Both the position numbers and the translations under genes were made by a program. Positions 43,506 through 53,330 of a DNA stretch of 64,000 bases are shown here, one piece after another (position 1 is the stretch's first letter; each line of letters starts with the position of its first letter). Below the pieces are notes generated by a model. The model was not told where the DNA came from. It did not search any database and saw only the letters and a list, made by a program, of their open reading frames with translations. The DNA is from Draconibacterium sediminis. Lineage in GTDB: Bacteria > Bacteroidota > Bacteroidia > Bacteroidales > Prolixibacteraceae. The stretch spans positions 434,001 to 498,000 of the forward strand of contig NZ_JRHC01000002.1 of the NCBI RefSeq assembly GCF_000949475.1, in the 5' to 3' direction.

Positions 43506-44885
43506 ATGGAAAAATTACCACTGATACTCCTAACAATATTTTTCTCATTTCAGATAATCAGACATAAAGGCAGAAATCGTCTTTTTTGGTTTATTGCAGG
43601 TTTTCTATTGTGCTCCAGCAGAATAATTATAGTAACAAGTCCTTATATTCCATCACATCGATTATTGGTATTTTCATTAATGTTTTCTGAACTGATCAGA
43701 TTTCGTAGTTTTAAACTCAATTGGGAAAAATTTCCATTAAAGAAGTCAATCGTATTTATTACTATTGTGTATATACTTATAGGTTTGATGGATCAACGAT
43801 TGTCAACGTTTTTAAAATTATATAGGCCCATATACCATACCATAGAAACATTTTTTATCCTATTTCTAGCCTTTAGTAGTATTGAAAACACAAAAGATTT
43901 AAACTGGATTATTAAGCGATTGACTCCTTTAGTTATATTTATAATGCTTTTCGGAATCTTTAATTTTATTACAAAACAAAATCCTTACGATCAACTAATA
44001 TCATCGGCCTTTTCATCCGAATCAGCATTTGAAGTTTACAAGAATAGAGCGGGAGATCGATTTAGAATCAATTCATTTACTGATCACCCAATTACCTACG
44101 GCTATATTTGTGCAGTATTAGCAACTCTTTACATTTTTTTCCCAAAAAGCAGTCTTACAATTAAAAAGCCATTGCTCGTCACAACCATTACACTACTCAT
44201 TATTAATCTACTGTTTTCAAACTCCAGAAGTCCGTTGCTTGCATTCCTTTTGGGTGTTGCACTCATTATAACTTTTGCATTCAACCTAAAAACAAAGTTT
44301 AAACTTATGTTTTTAGCCATTCCTCTATTCATTTTGTCATATCTAACGATTCCTTTCATCAATGAAAAAGTCGATGCAATCACGGACGTATTTCTTACAG
44401 GTGGAGAAAACCAAGAAGGGAGTAGTATGGATATGAGATATACGCAGTTGGCTGCATCTTATGTTCTTGCAATGAACAATCCAATATGGGGAAATGGATT
44501 TGCTTATATTCAGGAGGACTTGGGATGGAATTCTGAAGATAGAGAATATTCTAGCGAGTTAAGAGGTTTCGAGAGTTATATTTTTGTTCTTCTCATTGAA
44601 ACAGGATTAGTTGGAATAATAGCGAATCTTACAATATTTTTAAGTATAATATCTTACCTGTTTAAGAAAAAGCGAGAAAATCAACGATTATCGGCAATAG
44701 CTATAGCTTTAGTCTCTATGTTTTTGATATTTATTCTGGCAACCGGAACACTCAATTCCTGGTTAATTTCAATGACATTTATTGGTATATTAATAAAGGT
44801 ACTCGAATTAGAAAAACATGACCACAACCAAAACAAATCCGTCACTGGCAATTGTTATCCCCGCCTACAAGGCAACCTTTCTTGA
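43506..44885 (+). CDS. O-antigen polymerase / ligase-like membrane protein (Wzy)
   Basis: 459 residues with ~11 hydrophobic segments and one large external loop (~295-370). The loop and the segment NSRSPLLAFLLGVALI resemble Wzy_C/O-antigen ligase proteins. It would polymerise the flipped repeat units. The last ~23 codons overlap the start of the next gene by 68 nt in another frame, unusual for this otherwise tidy operon. Confidence 0.85.
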   Translation: MEKLPLILLTIFFSFQIIRHKGRNRLFWFIAGFLLCSSRIIIVTSPYIPSHRLLVFSLMFSELIRFRSFKLNWEKFPLKKSIVFITIVYILIGLMDQRLSTFLKLYRPIYHTIETFFILFLAFSSIENTKDLNWIIKRLTPLVIFIMLFGIFNFITKQNPYDQLISSAFSSESAFEVYKNRAGDRFRINSFTDHPITYGYICAVLATLYIFFPKSSLTIKKPLLVTTITLLIINLLFSNSRSPLLAFLLGVALIITFAFNLKTKFKLMFLAIPLFILSYLTIPFINEKVDAITDVFLTGGENQEGSSMDMRYTQLAASYVLAMNNPIWGNGFAYIQEDLGWNSEDREYSSELRGFESYIFVLLIETGLVGIIANLTIFLSIISYLFKKKRENQRLSAIAIALVSMFLIFILATGTLNSWLISMTFIGILIKVLELEKHDHNQNKSVTGNCYPRLQGNLS

Positions 44886-45771
44886 TGAAGCATTAAAATC
44901 AATATCGAGACAAACATGCCAGGACTTTCACCTATATATTGGCGATGATTGCAGCCCACATAATCTAAAAGAGATAATTGACCACTACAATAATAAGATT
45001 AAATTTACCTACAAACGATTTGATTCAAATTTAGGAGGGAAAGATCTGGTTGCTCAATGGGAACGTTGTATCGATATGATTCAGGATGAAAACTGGATCT
45101 GGTTATTTTCGGATGATGATATAATGTCGCCACAATGTGTTGAATCTTTTTATAAACATCAAAGAAAAAATCTTCAAAATCACTTATATCATTTTGATAT
45201 TAAAATTATTAATGAAGACAATGAAATAATCCAAAGATGTAAGCCTTTTCCTAAAATTCTCTCATCTATAGATTTTTTCAAGTTAAGAGCAACAAATAAA
45301 ATTTCTAGCTTCGTTGTTGAATATATATTTAACAAAGAGAGTTATGAGAAATCCGGCAAATTTCAAAATTTTGATTTCGCATGGGGATCAGATCATGCGA
45401 CATGGATAAAACTTGGTTATGAAAATAACATTGTATCTTTAGAAGAAGGCGAAGTATTATGGAGAAGAAGTGCACATAATATATCTCCCAATAGATCAAA
45501 CGCGAAATTGAGTATACGAAAAGTAAAAGCAAGTTCTGAATATTACCTATGGGTGAAAGATTTTTTTTCTAATCACGGACTAAAACTTGCTGATCAATTA
45601 TTAATCAAATCATTTATAAATGATATAAAAAACTACAATGGAATCGTCCCCTTAAAAATAATGTATTCAATATCCATTAATTTTTTGGTAAACTTTCACT
45701 TTCTATTTCGCTTATACTTTCTTCCTTTACTGTTCCTTCATAGATTTTACAAAAAATATCTTCGACCCTAA
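44818..45771 (+). CDS. Glycosyltransferase family 2
   Basis: 317 residues. GT-A start AIVIPAYKATFLDEALKS, then YIGDDCS (first Asp pair), and the DxD site as SDDDIMS at ~98-104. After the catalytic domain there are two hydrophobic segments near the C-terminus (~275-310), typical of membrane-associated transferases. It builds the repeat unit; the sugar is unknown. Confidence 0.9.
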   Translation: MTTTKTNPSLAIVIPAYKATFLDEALKSISRQTCQDFHLYIGDDCSPHNLKEIIDHYNNKIKFTYKRFDSNLGGKDLVAQWERCIDMIQDENWIWLFSDDDIMSPQCVESFYKHQRKNLQNHLYHFDIKIINEDNEIIQRCKPFPKILSSIDFFKLRATNKISSFVVEYIFNKESYEKSGKFQNFDFAWGSDHATWIKLGYENNIVSLEEGEVLWRRSAHNISPNRSNAKLSIRKVKASSEYYLWVKDFFSNHGLKLADQLLIKSFINDIKNYNGIVPLKIMYSISINFLVNFHFLFRLYFLPLLFLHRFYKKYLRP

Positions 45772-45773
45772 TT

Positions 45774-46883
45774 ATGAAAATAAAAATTGTATGGATTACA
45801 GCTGACTATTTTTTAGATGTTGACTATCCTATTGTTCCCTCGATAGGGAACAATTTCGAAATTGATTGGTACATTTTGCTCGATTCATTTCCAATCGACG
45901 TGAAGAAGATTAAAGATGCATGTAAAACTAAAAATATAAAAGTTCACTTTTATAAACTTTATAAGAAATGGTATTCTCCTTTATCATTCTTTGAAATCTT
46001 AAATCTTTATAAGCAAGTTAAAAGAGAAAGTGCAGATATAATTTATGCAAATATAAGTTCCTACGTATTTCCCTATCTTCTGGCAGATATAGTTTTCGAT
46101 AAAAGCAATATAATCTTTGCCACCCACAATGTTAATACCCCGAAAGGTGCGCGATATGAGAATTTAGCCAAACTCAACATGTCCTTTCTCTTACGAAGAT
46201 TCAAAAATTTCCATGTTTTTTCAGAGAATCAGAAAAATGTTTTGGAATCAAGAGTAAATGGTAGGAATATTTTATATGCTCCCCTAGCCCTGAAAGACTA
46301 TGGAAAATCTTCTAATCACTTACTAAGAGATAAGTTACATTTTTTATCCTTTGGCCACATTCGTGATTATAAAAGAATTGATTTATTGATTAAGGCTGTT
46401 CAGTTAGTTTATGAACAAACCAATAAACTGTTTAAAGTTACAATTGCGGGAACTTGTAAGGATTGGGATAAGTATCAGAGATTAATCAAATATCCTTTCT
46501 TGTTTGATTTAAAGATTGGATATATTAATGACCATGAGATACCAACACTATTCAACTCACATAAATTTCTTGTTTTACCTTATCAGGATTTGGCTCAAAG
46601 CGGTGCAATTACTGTGGCTTTTAATTACAATATGCCTGTGGTAACATCGAATATTCAACAATTTAAAGAGTTTGTTCATGATGGGATTAATGGATTCTCT
46701 TTTAACTCCGAATCAGTAGAGAGTTTATCTGCTGTTCTTATAGATTGCCTTAATATGACGACAGATGACTATGGCTTATTGTGTAAACAAACTAATCAAT
46801 TTATTTCTCAGAATTATTCAACAAAATCGATTATTGATAGATATCGAACTTATTTCAGAACCATGCTAAAAACAAAAAAATAG
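45774..46883 (+). CDS. Glycosyltransferase family 4 (GT-B)
   Basis: 369 residues. The C-terminal domain has LHFLSFGHIRDYKRIDLLIKA, YINDHEIPTLFNSHKFLVLP and the nucleotide-sugar site AQSGAITVAFNYNMPVV (the E-x7-E motif is altered: a Gln/Ser region stands where Glu is expected). Retaining GT-B fold. It is 2 bp after the GT2 gene. Confidence 0.88.
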   Translation: MKIKIVWITADYFLDVDYPIVPSIGNNFEIDWYILLDSFPIDVKKIKDACKTKNIKVHFYKLYKKWYSPLSFFEILNLYKQVKRESADIIYANISSYVFPYLLADIVFDKSNIIFATHNVNTPKGARYENLAKLNMSFLLRRFKNFHVFSENQKNVLESRVNGRNILYAPLALKDYGKSSNHLLRDKLHFLSFGHIRDYKRIDLLIKAVQLVYEQTNKLFKVTIAGTCKDWDKYQRLIKYPFLFDLKIGYINDHEIPTLFNSHKFLVLPYQDLAQSGAITVAFNYNMPVVTSNIQQFKEFVHDGINGFSFNSESVESLSAVLIDCLNMTTDDYGLLCKQTNQFISQNYSTKSIIDRYRTYFRTMLKTKK

Positions 46884-46885
46884 AA

Positions 46886-48124
46886 ATGTTATCTGTAAGA
46901 AGAGTGGTAAACTCAAAGCTATGTATCGGCTGTGGACTGTGTTCTGTAGAAACGCAAACAGGCAATATTAAATTTAGTAAGAAAAATGATTGCTATATTC
47001 CTTCAATCACAAGTATTTCAAATGATTCAATTGCAAATAAAATTTGTCCAGGAAAAGGATATAACATTCTTGAGTCGGGGAAAAAGCTCTTTCCTGATTC
47101 AAAACAGTATGATATAGATTTAGGTTATATCCATTCAATCTCAGCAGTAAGAAGCACAGATAGATCTATCTTACGAGATGCCTCATCTGGTGGGATTATA
47201 ACTTCATTGCTCCTGTATTTATTACAAGAAAAAATAGTTGATAAGGTTTCTGTGACAAAATTTGTCTGCACAACTTCGGGAGTTTCCACGAAAACATTCC
47301 TTACTTCCAATATAGAAGAAATATTCGCAGCACAAGGATCAAAGTATTGCCCTGTTAACTATGCACATTTAATTAATGAACTAAAACAATATAAAGGGAG
47401 AGTTGCGATAGTTGCCACTCCATGTGTGATCGCTGGCATACGAAGTATAGAAGAAAATCAGCCTGCTTGCTTTAGTTCAAAGATTGAATTTACTATCGCA
47501 AATTTTTGTGGAGGATTTAAGTCCTATACTAATATTAAAAAACTGGCTAAAGTTCATAAAGTGGATTATAAGAATTTAAAAGATTTTCGATTCAGAGGCG
47601 GCGGTCAACCAGGAAGCCTTCGGTTTATATCAAATGATGGACAAGTTGCAGAAACCCCATACCCGAAATATGTTGGTTTTACAGGACAAAGTAAGATGTT
47701 AAGGTGTCATTTATGTGCAGATGCTACAGGCGAGCTAGCCGATATTTCTTGTGGAGATGCTTGGATTCCTCGTTACGAGGAAGATCAATATCCATGGTCC
47801 GTTGTCCTTACTCGTTCTGCGCGTGGTACTGCTTTATTACAAAATATGAATGAAAAAAATCACGTTGTATTAGATCAAATGTCTATAGAGGAAGTAAAGT
47901 TATCACAACGGTTTAACCTTAAAAGTAAAAAAACGAGACAAGCTGCAAGAATGAGATTATACAAGTTACTAGGATACAGGAGACCATCTTTTGATGGTGG
48001 ATATCGCGAAATAGACACAGGATTATCAACGGAAATTCAAGTATACTTGAAGCATCAATTCAAGCTATTTCTGGATAAGTTAGGTCTTTATAAAACAATA
48101 TATAGTTGCTCTAAAAAAAATTAA
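46886..48124 (+). CDS. Coenzyme F420 hydrogenase/dehydrogenase beta-subunit (FrhB/FdhB) family iron-sulfur protein
   Basis: 412 residues. A ferredoxin-type cluster site CIGCGLC (Cys13, Cys16, Cys19) plus Cys54-Pro55 is present at the N-terminus. FrhB_FdhB N- and C-terminal domains follow, with a second Cys-rich part in RCHLCADATGELADISCGD. Genes of this family often sit next to polysaccharide pyruvyl transferases in capsule loci, as here, but F420 itself is not expected in Bacteroidota. The real role may be reduction of a sugar or keto acid intermediate. Very tight spacing on both sides (2 bp). Confidence 0.88.
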   Translation: MLSVRRVVNSKLCIGCGLCSVETQTGNIKFSKKNDCYIPSITSISNDSIANKICPGKGYNILESGKKLFPDSKQYDIDLGYIHSISAVRSTDRSILRDASSGGIITSLLLYLLQEKIVDKVSVTKFVCTTSGVSTKTFLTSNIEEIFAAQGSKYCPVNYAHLINELKQYKGRVAIVATPCVIAGIRSIEENQPACFSSKIEFTIANFCGGFKSYTNIKKLAKVHKVDYKNLKDFRFRGGGQPGSLRFISNDGQVAETPYPKYVGFTGQSKMLRCHLCADATGELADISCGDAWIPRYEEDQYPWSVVLTRSARGTALLQNMNEKNHVVLDQMSIEEVKLSQRFNLKSKKTRQAARMRLYKLLGYRRPSFDGGYREIDTGLSTEIQVYLKHQFKLFLDKLGLYKTIYSCSKKN

Positions 48125-48126
48125 AA

Positions 48127-49173
48127 ATGAAGATTGCATTAATTACATATCATTCAGCTGATAATTATGGAGCGACTCTACAGGCTTATGCTACATATAA
48201 AATTCTTGAAGATTTAGGAAATGATGTAGAAATTATAGATTTACGAATAGACCAGCCAAATCCTTTTCTTAAAAAAATTCTTTTATTCAAAAAGCATTTA
48301 CAGTTTAATTCATTTCGAAAGAAGTATTTCAAAAAGATTACGCAAAAGTATCTTGACTTGTCCGATTTAAGGAAAAATCCCCCCGTAGCAGATGCATACA
48401 TTGTAGGGAGCGACCAGGTCTGGAATACAGATATATCTGGCAAATTGGCAGAAGCCTACTTTCTAGATTTTGGAGATAAAAATATTAAAAGGATAGCATA
48501 TGCCTCAAGCTTTGGGAAAGGAGAATGGGAATCAAAAAATAATCTATCAACAGAAAAAATAAAAGTTTTGTTGAAAAGATTTAGTAATATAGGCGTTAGA
48601 GAAAAAAGTGGGGTCGAATTATGTGCTTCTGTTTTTAATATTGAAGCAACTCAGGTTTTAGACCCAGTTCTCCTTCACCACAACTATGAAGAACTAACAG
48701 GGGAAATTAAATCATTTCAAAATAATATTCTTCTATATAAAATTGTAAATGATCCTCGTTTTTATAATAAAGCTCAAGAAGTTGGGGATAAACTGAATCT
48801 GCCATTAAGATCTGTCGGATCAATCCGTAGATTAAAAAATATTAAGTGTTCATATCCAGAGAAACTACCAGATTGGATAATAAGTATAGCAAGCTCCTCA
48901 TATATTCTTACTGATTCTTTTCACGGAACGGTTTTAAGTTTATTATATAAAAAAAATTTCATTGTATATGTAGGAGATCCAAAACTGGTTACCCGCATTA
49001 GATCATTATTGTGCTTGGTTGGATTAGAAGATAGAATATGTTCGTATTCCGACGATATCGAAAAAGTAACCGATTTACTTCAAAAAAAAATCGATTATAA
49101 AAAAGTGACTGCAATTTTGGAGGACTTGCGCAATGAGTCAATTAGTTTTATAAAAAATAGCTTGTCTAAATGA
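48127..49173 (+). CDS. Polysaccharide pyruvyl transferase family protein (second copy)
   Basis: 348 residues. N-terminal ITYHSADNYGATLQAYA is the hallmark of the short PF04230 group; GSDQVWN (residues ~95-101) and the C-terminal SSYILTDSFHGTVLSLLYKK contain the conserved DSFHG motif. It is the partner of the FrhB-like protein. Its stop overlaps the next start (ATGA). Confidence 0.9.
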   Translation: MKIALITYHSADNYGATLQAYATYKILEDLGNDVEIIDLRIDQPNPFLKKILLFKKHLQFNSFRKKYFKKITQKYLDLSDLRKNPPVADAYIVGSDQVWNTDISGKLAEAYFLDFGDKNIKRIAYASSFGKGEWESKNNLSTEKIKVLLKRFSNIGVREKSGVELCASVFNIEATQVLDPVLLHHNYEELTGEIKSFQNNILLYKIVNDPRFYNKAQEVGDKLNLPLRSVGSIRRLKNIKCSYPEKLPDWIISIASSSYILTDSFHGTVLSLLYKKNFIVYVGDPKLVTRIRSLLCLVGLEDRICSYSDDIEKVTDLLQKKIDYKKVTAILEDLRNESISFIKNSLSK

Positions 49174-50171
49174 AAACAGTATATTCACTGATTTATAAGC
49201 TTCACGAAGTTTCCGGAGTACAAAAAGTTCTTGTTGACATTCATAATGGGATTAAAGAACATTTTACTGCTAGGATAGCAGGTTTTCTACCATACAAGGT
49301 TTTTTCCAAATATATACCATTACCTGAACATGAATATAAACACATCAAAAGCATATTAGAATTAAAAAACTCCGTTGTGCTTACTCATGAACGAATGACA
49401 TCCTCAAAATGTGTTTTATTAAACAAATTTTTTAATTTAAATATAAAACAGATTCATATTCAACATAGCACATATGAATCTTTGAGATTGATTTCATTTT
49501 ATCCTCAACATGTAGTATCAATTTCAGATAAGATCACGCAAAACCTTGTAAATTACTTCAAATTTCCAAGAAAAAACATATTTAAAATCCATAATGGGAT
49601 AGTTGACGAGTGGACAAATAAAAATATTGAGAGAAAAAAAGATGGACTTATTCATATTGCATATATTGCACGGGTAGATTCTCTTAAAAATCAAGTCAAA
49701 ATAGTCGAACGTTTCAAAAGAAAAATCTCCAAAACTGTACATATTGACTTTATTGGAAATGGTCCATTATTTGAAGACCTTAAACAAATCACAAAAGATT
49801 CTACTCAATTTAATGCTCTAGGTTTTCATGACGATGTTTTATCAATGTTAAAGAACTATGATTATGTCATGTTATTTTCAGAAAAAGAAGGTCTTCCAAT
49901 TACTTTGATCGAAGGAACAATGTGCTATAAACCTCTGATCGTTAATGACGTTGGAGGTTGTCTAGAAATTGGAATACCTAAAATAAATGCATTTTGTGCG
50001 AAAAGTTGGGAAAATCTAATTGATATTCTGAATTCCTTAGAAAATGTTTCCGAACAAGAATATGATAGAATGGCAAAATCCAGTCGAGAGATATTTGAAA
50101 ATAATTTTACCTATAATAAAATGATCTCAAAATATCTCGAATTAATTAATAATGTTACTGAATATAATTAA
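49170..50171 (+). CDS. Glycosyltransferase family 4 (GT-B), second
   Basis: 333 residues. AYIARVDSLKNQ, DFIGNGPLFEDLKQ and the donor-binding FSEKEGLPITLIEGTMC (E-x7-E) are clear. It overlaps its neighbours on both sides (4 nt and 1 nt), so it is translationally coupled. Confidence 0.9.
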   Translation: MKTVYSLIYKLHEVSGVQKVLVDIHNGIKEHFTARIAGFLPYKVFSKYIPLPEHEYKHIKSILELKNSVVLTHERMTSSKCVLLNKFFNLNIKQIHIQHSTYESLRLISFYPQHVVSISDKITQNLVNYFKFPRKNIFKIHNGIVDEWTNKNIERKKDGLIHIAYIARVDSLKNQVKIVERFKRKISKTVHIDFIGNGPLFEDLKQITKDSTQFNALGFHDDVLSMLKNYDYVMLFSEKEGLPITLIEGTMCYKPLIVNDVGGCLEIGIPKINAFCAKSWENLIDILNSLENVSEQEYDRMAKSSREIFENNFTYNKMISKYLELINNVTEYN

Positions 50172-50899
50172 TGGATTTTCTAGTAAAAAAAATAATCGAC
50201 ACAGGTATTGCTGATGTGAATAGTCTTACACAGGATAGTGGAACTATATACACCTTTTTGAATCCAGTCTCTTATCTGGATGCCAGAAAAAATAGGGGAT
50301 TATACGCAAATTTTGACGGTATATTTGCAGATGGCTCCCTCCTCACTTCTTTTATTCGAATTATCCATAAAAAAAAGGTAAAACGTTATAGTTTTGATAT
50401 GACCTCAGTTGCACCTATATTATTTACATATGCAATTGAAGCAAATAAATCGATATATTTAGTCGGGTCCAAACAAGAAGAGATCGAGAAAGCGCAGCAA
50501 ATTCTGACCATACATTATCCCAAATTAAACATTATTGGTATTCGTAACGGATATTTCTCCTCGGATGAGGAAATAAACGAAGAAATTGAAAATATTCTGA
50601 AAATAAAACCAGATTTTGTTATTGTGGGTATGGGAGCTATCAGACAGGAACAATTCTTGTTGAATATGAAGAATAAAGGATTTTCTGGAATAGGGTTTAC
50701 CTGTGGGGGGTTTTTACATCAAACCTCCAATAATATTATCAACTTCTATCCTAGATGGATAGATAATATGAATATTCGATTTTTATATCGTATGTATAAA
50801 GAGAAACATACCAGAATACGTTATCTCAAGGCTGCATTTTACTTTCCTGTATTTTTTTTAGTCGACTGTTTCCTTCAAGGTTCCAATTCCAAAACTTAA
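50171..50899 (+). CDS. WecG/TagA/CpsF family glycosyltransferase (GT26)
   Basis: 242 residues. The start ITFLNPVSYLDAR-like region (YTFLNPVSY), YLVGSKQEEIEKA, and VIVGMGAIRQEQF with the conserved QE, then GFTCGGFLHQTS, match GT26. Typically adds ManNAcA, ManNAc or a related sugar to a lipid-linked acceptor. It is the last gene of the AT-rich cassette. Confidence 0.88.
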   Translation: MDFLVKKIIDTGIADVNSLTQDSGTIYTFLNPVSYLDARKNRGLYANFDGIFADGSLLTSFIRIIHKKKVKRYSFDMTSVAPILFTYAIEANKSIYLVGSKQEEIEKAQQILTIHYPKLNIIGIRNGYFSSDEEINEEIENILKIKPDFVIVGMGAIRQEQFLLNMKNKGFSGIGFTCGGFLHQTSNNIINFYPRWIDNMNIRFLYRMYKEKHTRIRYLKAAFYFPVFFLVDCFLQGSNSKT

Positions 50900-51039
50900 A
50901 TAGGACAGAACTGTATACTAAAAACACTTGTAGTTAATTTCTGGACTACAGATTATACTAGTAGTAATAAAATAAGACCAAGGATTAGTGCTTTCTTTTT
51001 TTAAACTACATTAATATAAAACCTCGAAAGAAAAGAATA

Positions 51040-52092
51040 ATGCAAAAAATACTTATAACAGGTGGTGCCGGATTCATCGGTTCTCATGTAGTCCGTTTAT
51101 TTGTAAACAAATACCCCAACATAGAAATCGTTAACCTCGATAAGCTTACCTATGCCGGGAACCTGGCCAACCTGGAAGATGTGGAAGACAAATCCAATTA
51201 CCGTTTTGTTAAAGGCGATATTGTAGATGCTGCTTTTATACAAAACCTTTTTGAAACCGAGCAGTTCGATGGTGTAATCCATTTGGCAGCTGAATCGCAT
51301 GTTGACCGTTCCATAGCCAATCCTACAGAGTTTGTATTTACCAATGTAATCGGGACGGTAAACCTGCTGAATGCAGCTAAACATATCTGGAAAGACAATA
51401 GGAAGGGCAAACGTTTTTACCACATCTCCACGGATGAAGTGTATGGATCATTGGGCAAAGAAGGACAATTCACTGAGACAACAAACTACGATCCGCATAG
51501 CCCCTACTCCGCATCAAAAGCCAGTTCTGATCATTTTGTACGGGCCTACAACGATACCTTTGGTTTACCAACGGTCATTTCCAACTGTTCGAACAACTAC
51601 GGTTCGTTCCAGTTCCCCGAAAAACTGATTCCGCTTTTTATCAATAATATCCGCAACAACAAGCCGCTACCAGTCTATGGAAAAGGCGAAAACGTGCGCG
51701 ACTGGTTATGGGTGGTGGATCATGCCCGTGCCATAGAACTAATCTTTCACAAAGGAGAAATTGGAGAAACCTATAACATAGGTGGCTTTAACGAGTGGAC
51801 CAACATCGACCTGATAAAAGTGATCTGCAAAAAAATGGATGAAAAACTGGGCCGCGAAGCAGGAACATCAGAAAAACTGATCACCTATGTAAAAGACCGC
51901 GCCGGCCATGACCTTCGATACGCCATCGATGCCACAAAAATTAAAAACGAACTCGGCTGGGAACCTTCACTGCAATTCGAAGAAGGCATTGAAAAGACCA
52001 TTGACTGGTATTTATCAAATGAGGAATGGATGAATAATGTCACTTCAGGTGAGTATCTAAAATATTACGAAGCCCAATACCAGGAACGATAA
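51040..52092 (+). CDS. rfbB: dTDP-glucose 4,6-dehydratase
   Basis: 350 residues. GGAGFIGSH (residues ~7-15), ISTDEVYGSLG with catalytic Thr/Asp/Glu, and YSASKASSDH (YxxxK) are intact; NCSNNYG is RmlB-specific. Second step of the dTDP-6-deoxyhexose pathway. Base composition returns to that of the core genome here. Confidence 0.97.
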   Translation: MQKILITGGAGFIGSHVVRLFVNKYPNIEIVNLDKLTYAGNLANLEDVEDKSNYRFVKGDIVDAAFIQNLFETEQFDGVIHLAAESHVDRSIANPTEFVFTNVIGTVNLLNAAKHIWKDNRKGKRFYHISTDEVYGSLGKEGQFTETTNYDPHSPYSASKASSDHFVRAYNDTFGLPTVISNCSNNYGSFQFPEKLIPLFINNIRNNKPLPVYGKGENVRDWLWVVDHARAIELIFHKGEIGETYNIGGFNEWTNIDLIKVICKKMDEKLGREAGTSEKLITYVKDRAGHDLRYAIDATKIKNELGWEPSLQFEEGIEKTIDWYLSNEEWMNNVTSGEYLKYYEAQYQER

Positions 52093-52107
52093 ATAAACTG
52101 TGAATTT

Positions 52108-52252
52108 CCCCTCCTTTTCGAGGAGGGGTGGCAGCGTAACTAAATATAATTTTGGAATGATGGTTTGCCAACGCTGACGGGGTGGTGTTTTATATATTCA
52201 ATTTGACCACCTCACCAGCTGTGCTGGTCCCCTCCTCCTCAAAAAGGAGGAG
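52108..52252. repeat. Palindromic intergenic element between rfbB and rfbA
   Basis: Begins CCCCTCCT/AGGAGGGG around a TTTCG-containing loop (52108-52128). It ends with ACCAGCtgtGCTGGT (~52214-52228) and CTCCTCCTCAAAAAGGAGGAG (~52232-52252, trimmed). GGTGGC and ACCACC link the two ends. This is typical of a dispersed REP-like family. Confidence 0.7.
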
Positions 52253-52302
52253 ATACGTTCGTATTCCAAATCAACTCACATCTCAATACTAAAGTCTATA
52301 TT

Positions 52303-53178
52303 ATGAAAGGAATAATACTAGCCGGAGGTTCCGGTTCACGACTTCACCCCATTACGCTGGGAACGTCAAAACAGTTACTTCCGGTGTATGATAAACCCAT
52401 GATCTATTACCCGCTGTCGGTATTAATGCTGGCAGGCATTAAAGATATTCTGATCATCACGACGCCTGATGACCAAAGTAACTTTATAAAACTACTGGGC
52501 GATGGCAGTCAGTGGGGTGTAAATTTACAATACACCATTCAACCTTCACCCGATGGACTGGCGCAGGCTTTTATTCTGGGAAAAGAATTTATTGGCGATG
52601 ATAGTGTTTGCCTGGTACTGGGTGATAATATTTTTTACGGCCATGGATTTTCCAAATTGCTGCAACATGCCGTTACCGGTGTAGACAACGAAGGAAAAGC
52701 ATCGGTTTTTGGCTACCATGTCCATGATCCGGAACGCTACGGTGTTTGTACGTTTGATGATAAAGGAAATGTTACCACCATTGAAGAAAAACCCGAAAAT
52801 CCAAAATCGAATTTTGCAGTGGTTGGCCTGTACTTCTATCCCAACTCTGTGATTCAGGTAGCTGAAACCATTAAACCTTCAGCACGGGGTGAACTGGAGA
52901 TTACAACGGTTAACCAGGAATACCTCGATCAACAAGAGTTAAAAGTTGAATTGATGGACCGCGGTTATGCCTGGCTTGATACCGGCACGCATGAATCGCT
53001 GATGGAGGCCAGCTCCTTCATAGAAACCATTGAAAAACGTACCGGATTAAAAGTTGCCTGTCTGGAAGAAATCGCCTACCAACGTGGTTGGATCACCAAA
53101 GAACAGTTAATGGCTCAAGGTGAAAATTTGGCTAAAAACCAGTATGGGCAATATTTGTTGAGTTTGGTAAAAAACTAG
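52303..53178 (+). CDS. rfbA: Glucose-1-phosphate thymidylyltransferase
   Basis: 291 residues. [17 protein letters not shown] start ([20 protein letters not shown]), then [11 protein letters not shown] and ITTVNQEYL are all RmlA motifs. First step of dTDP-rhamnose-type sugar synthesis. Confidence 0.97.
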   Translation: MKGIILAGGSGSRLHPITLGTSKQLLPVYDKPMIYYPLSVLMLAGIKDILIITTPDDQSNFIKLLGDGSQWGVNLQYTIQPSPDGLAQAFILGKEFIGDDSVCLVLGDNIFYGHGFSKLLQHAVTGVDNEGKASVFGYHVHDPERYGVCTFDDKGNVTTIEEKPENPKSNFAVVGLYFYPNSVIQVAETIKPSARGELEITTVNQEYLDQQELKVELMDRGYAWLDTGTHESLMEASSFIETIEKRTGLKVACLEEIAYQRGWITKEQLMAQGENLAKNQYGQYLLSLVKN

Positions 53179-53180
53179 AA

Positions 53181-53330
53181 CGATGGTCACGAACTCACGA
53201 CCGTTACGAACTCACGATGACACGAGTCGTGCAGTCGTAAAGTCTTAAAGGTCGTGCAGCCGTAAAGTCGTGTTATCGTCCAGTCGTGCAATCGCCCATT
53301 CGTAAGACCGTGTTGTCGTAATAAAGAAAG
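53181..53330. repeat. 16-bp periodic repeats, left flank of the four-helix-bundle gene
   Basis: Degenerate units of the type GTCGTGCAGTCGTAAA, in tandem about every 16 bp (each made of two GTCGTnnA-like halves). The first ~45 bp contain the same unit on the opposite strand (CACGAACTCACGA). Related units continue at 53710-53780. Confidence 0.8.
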
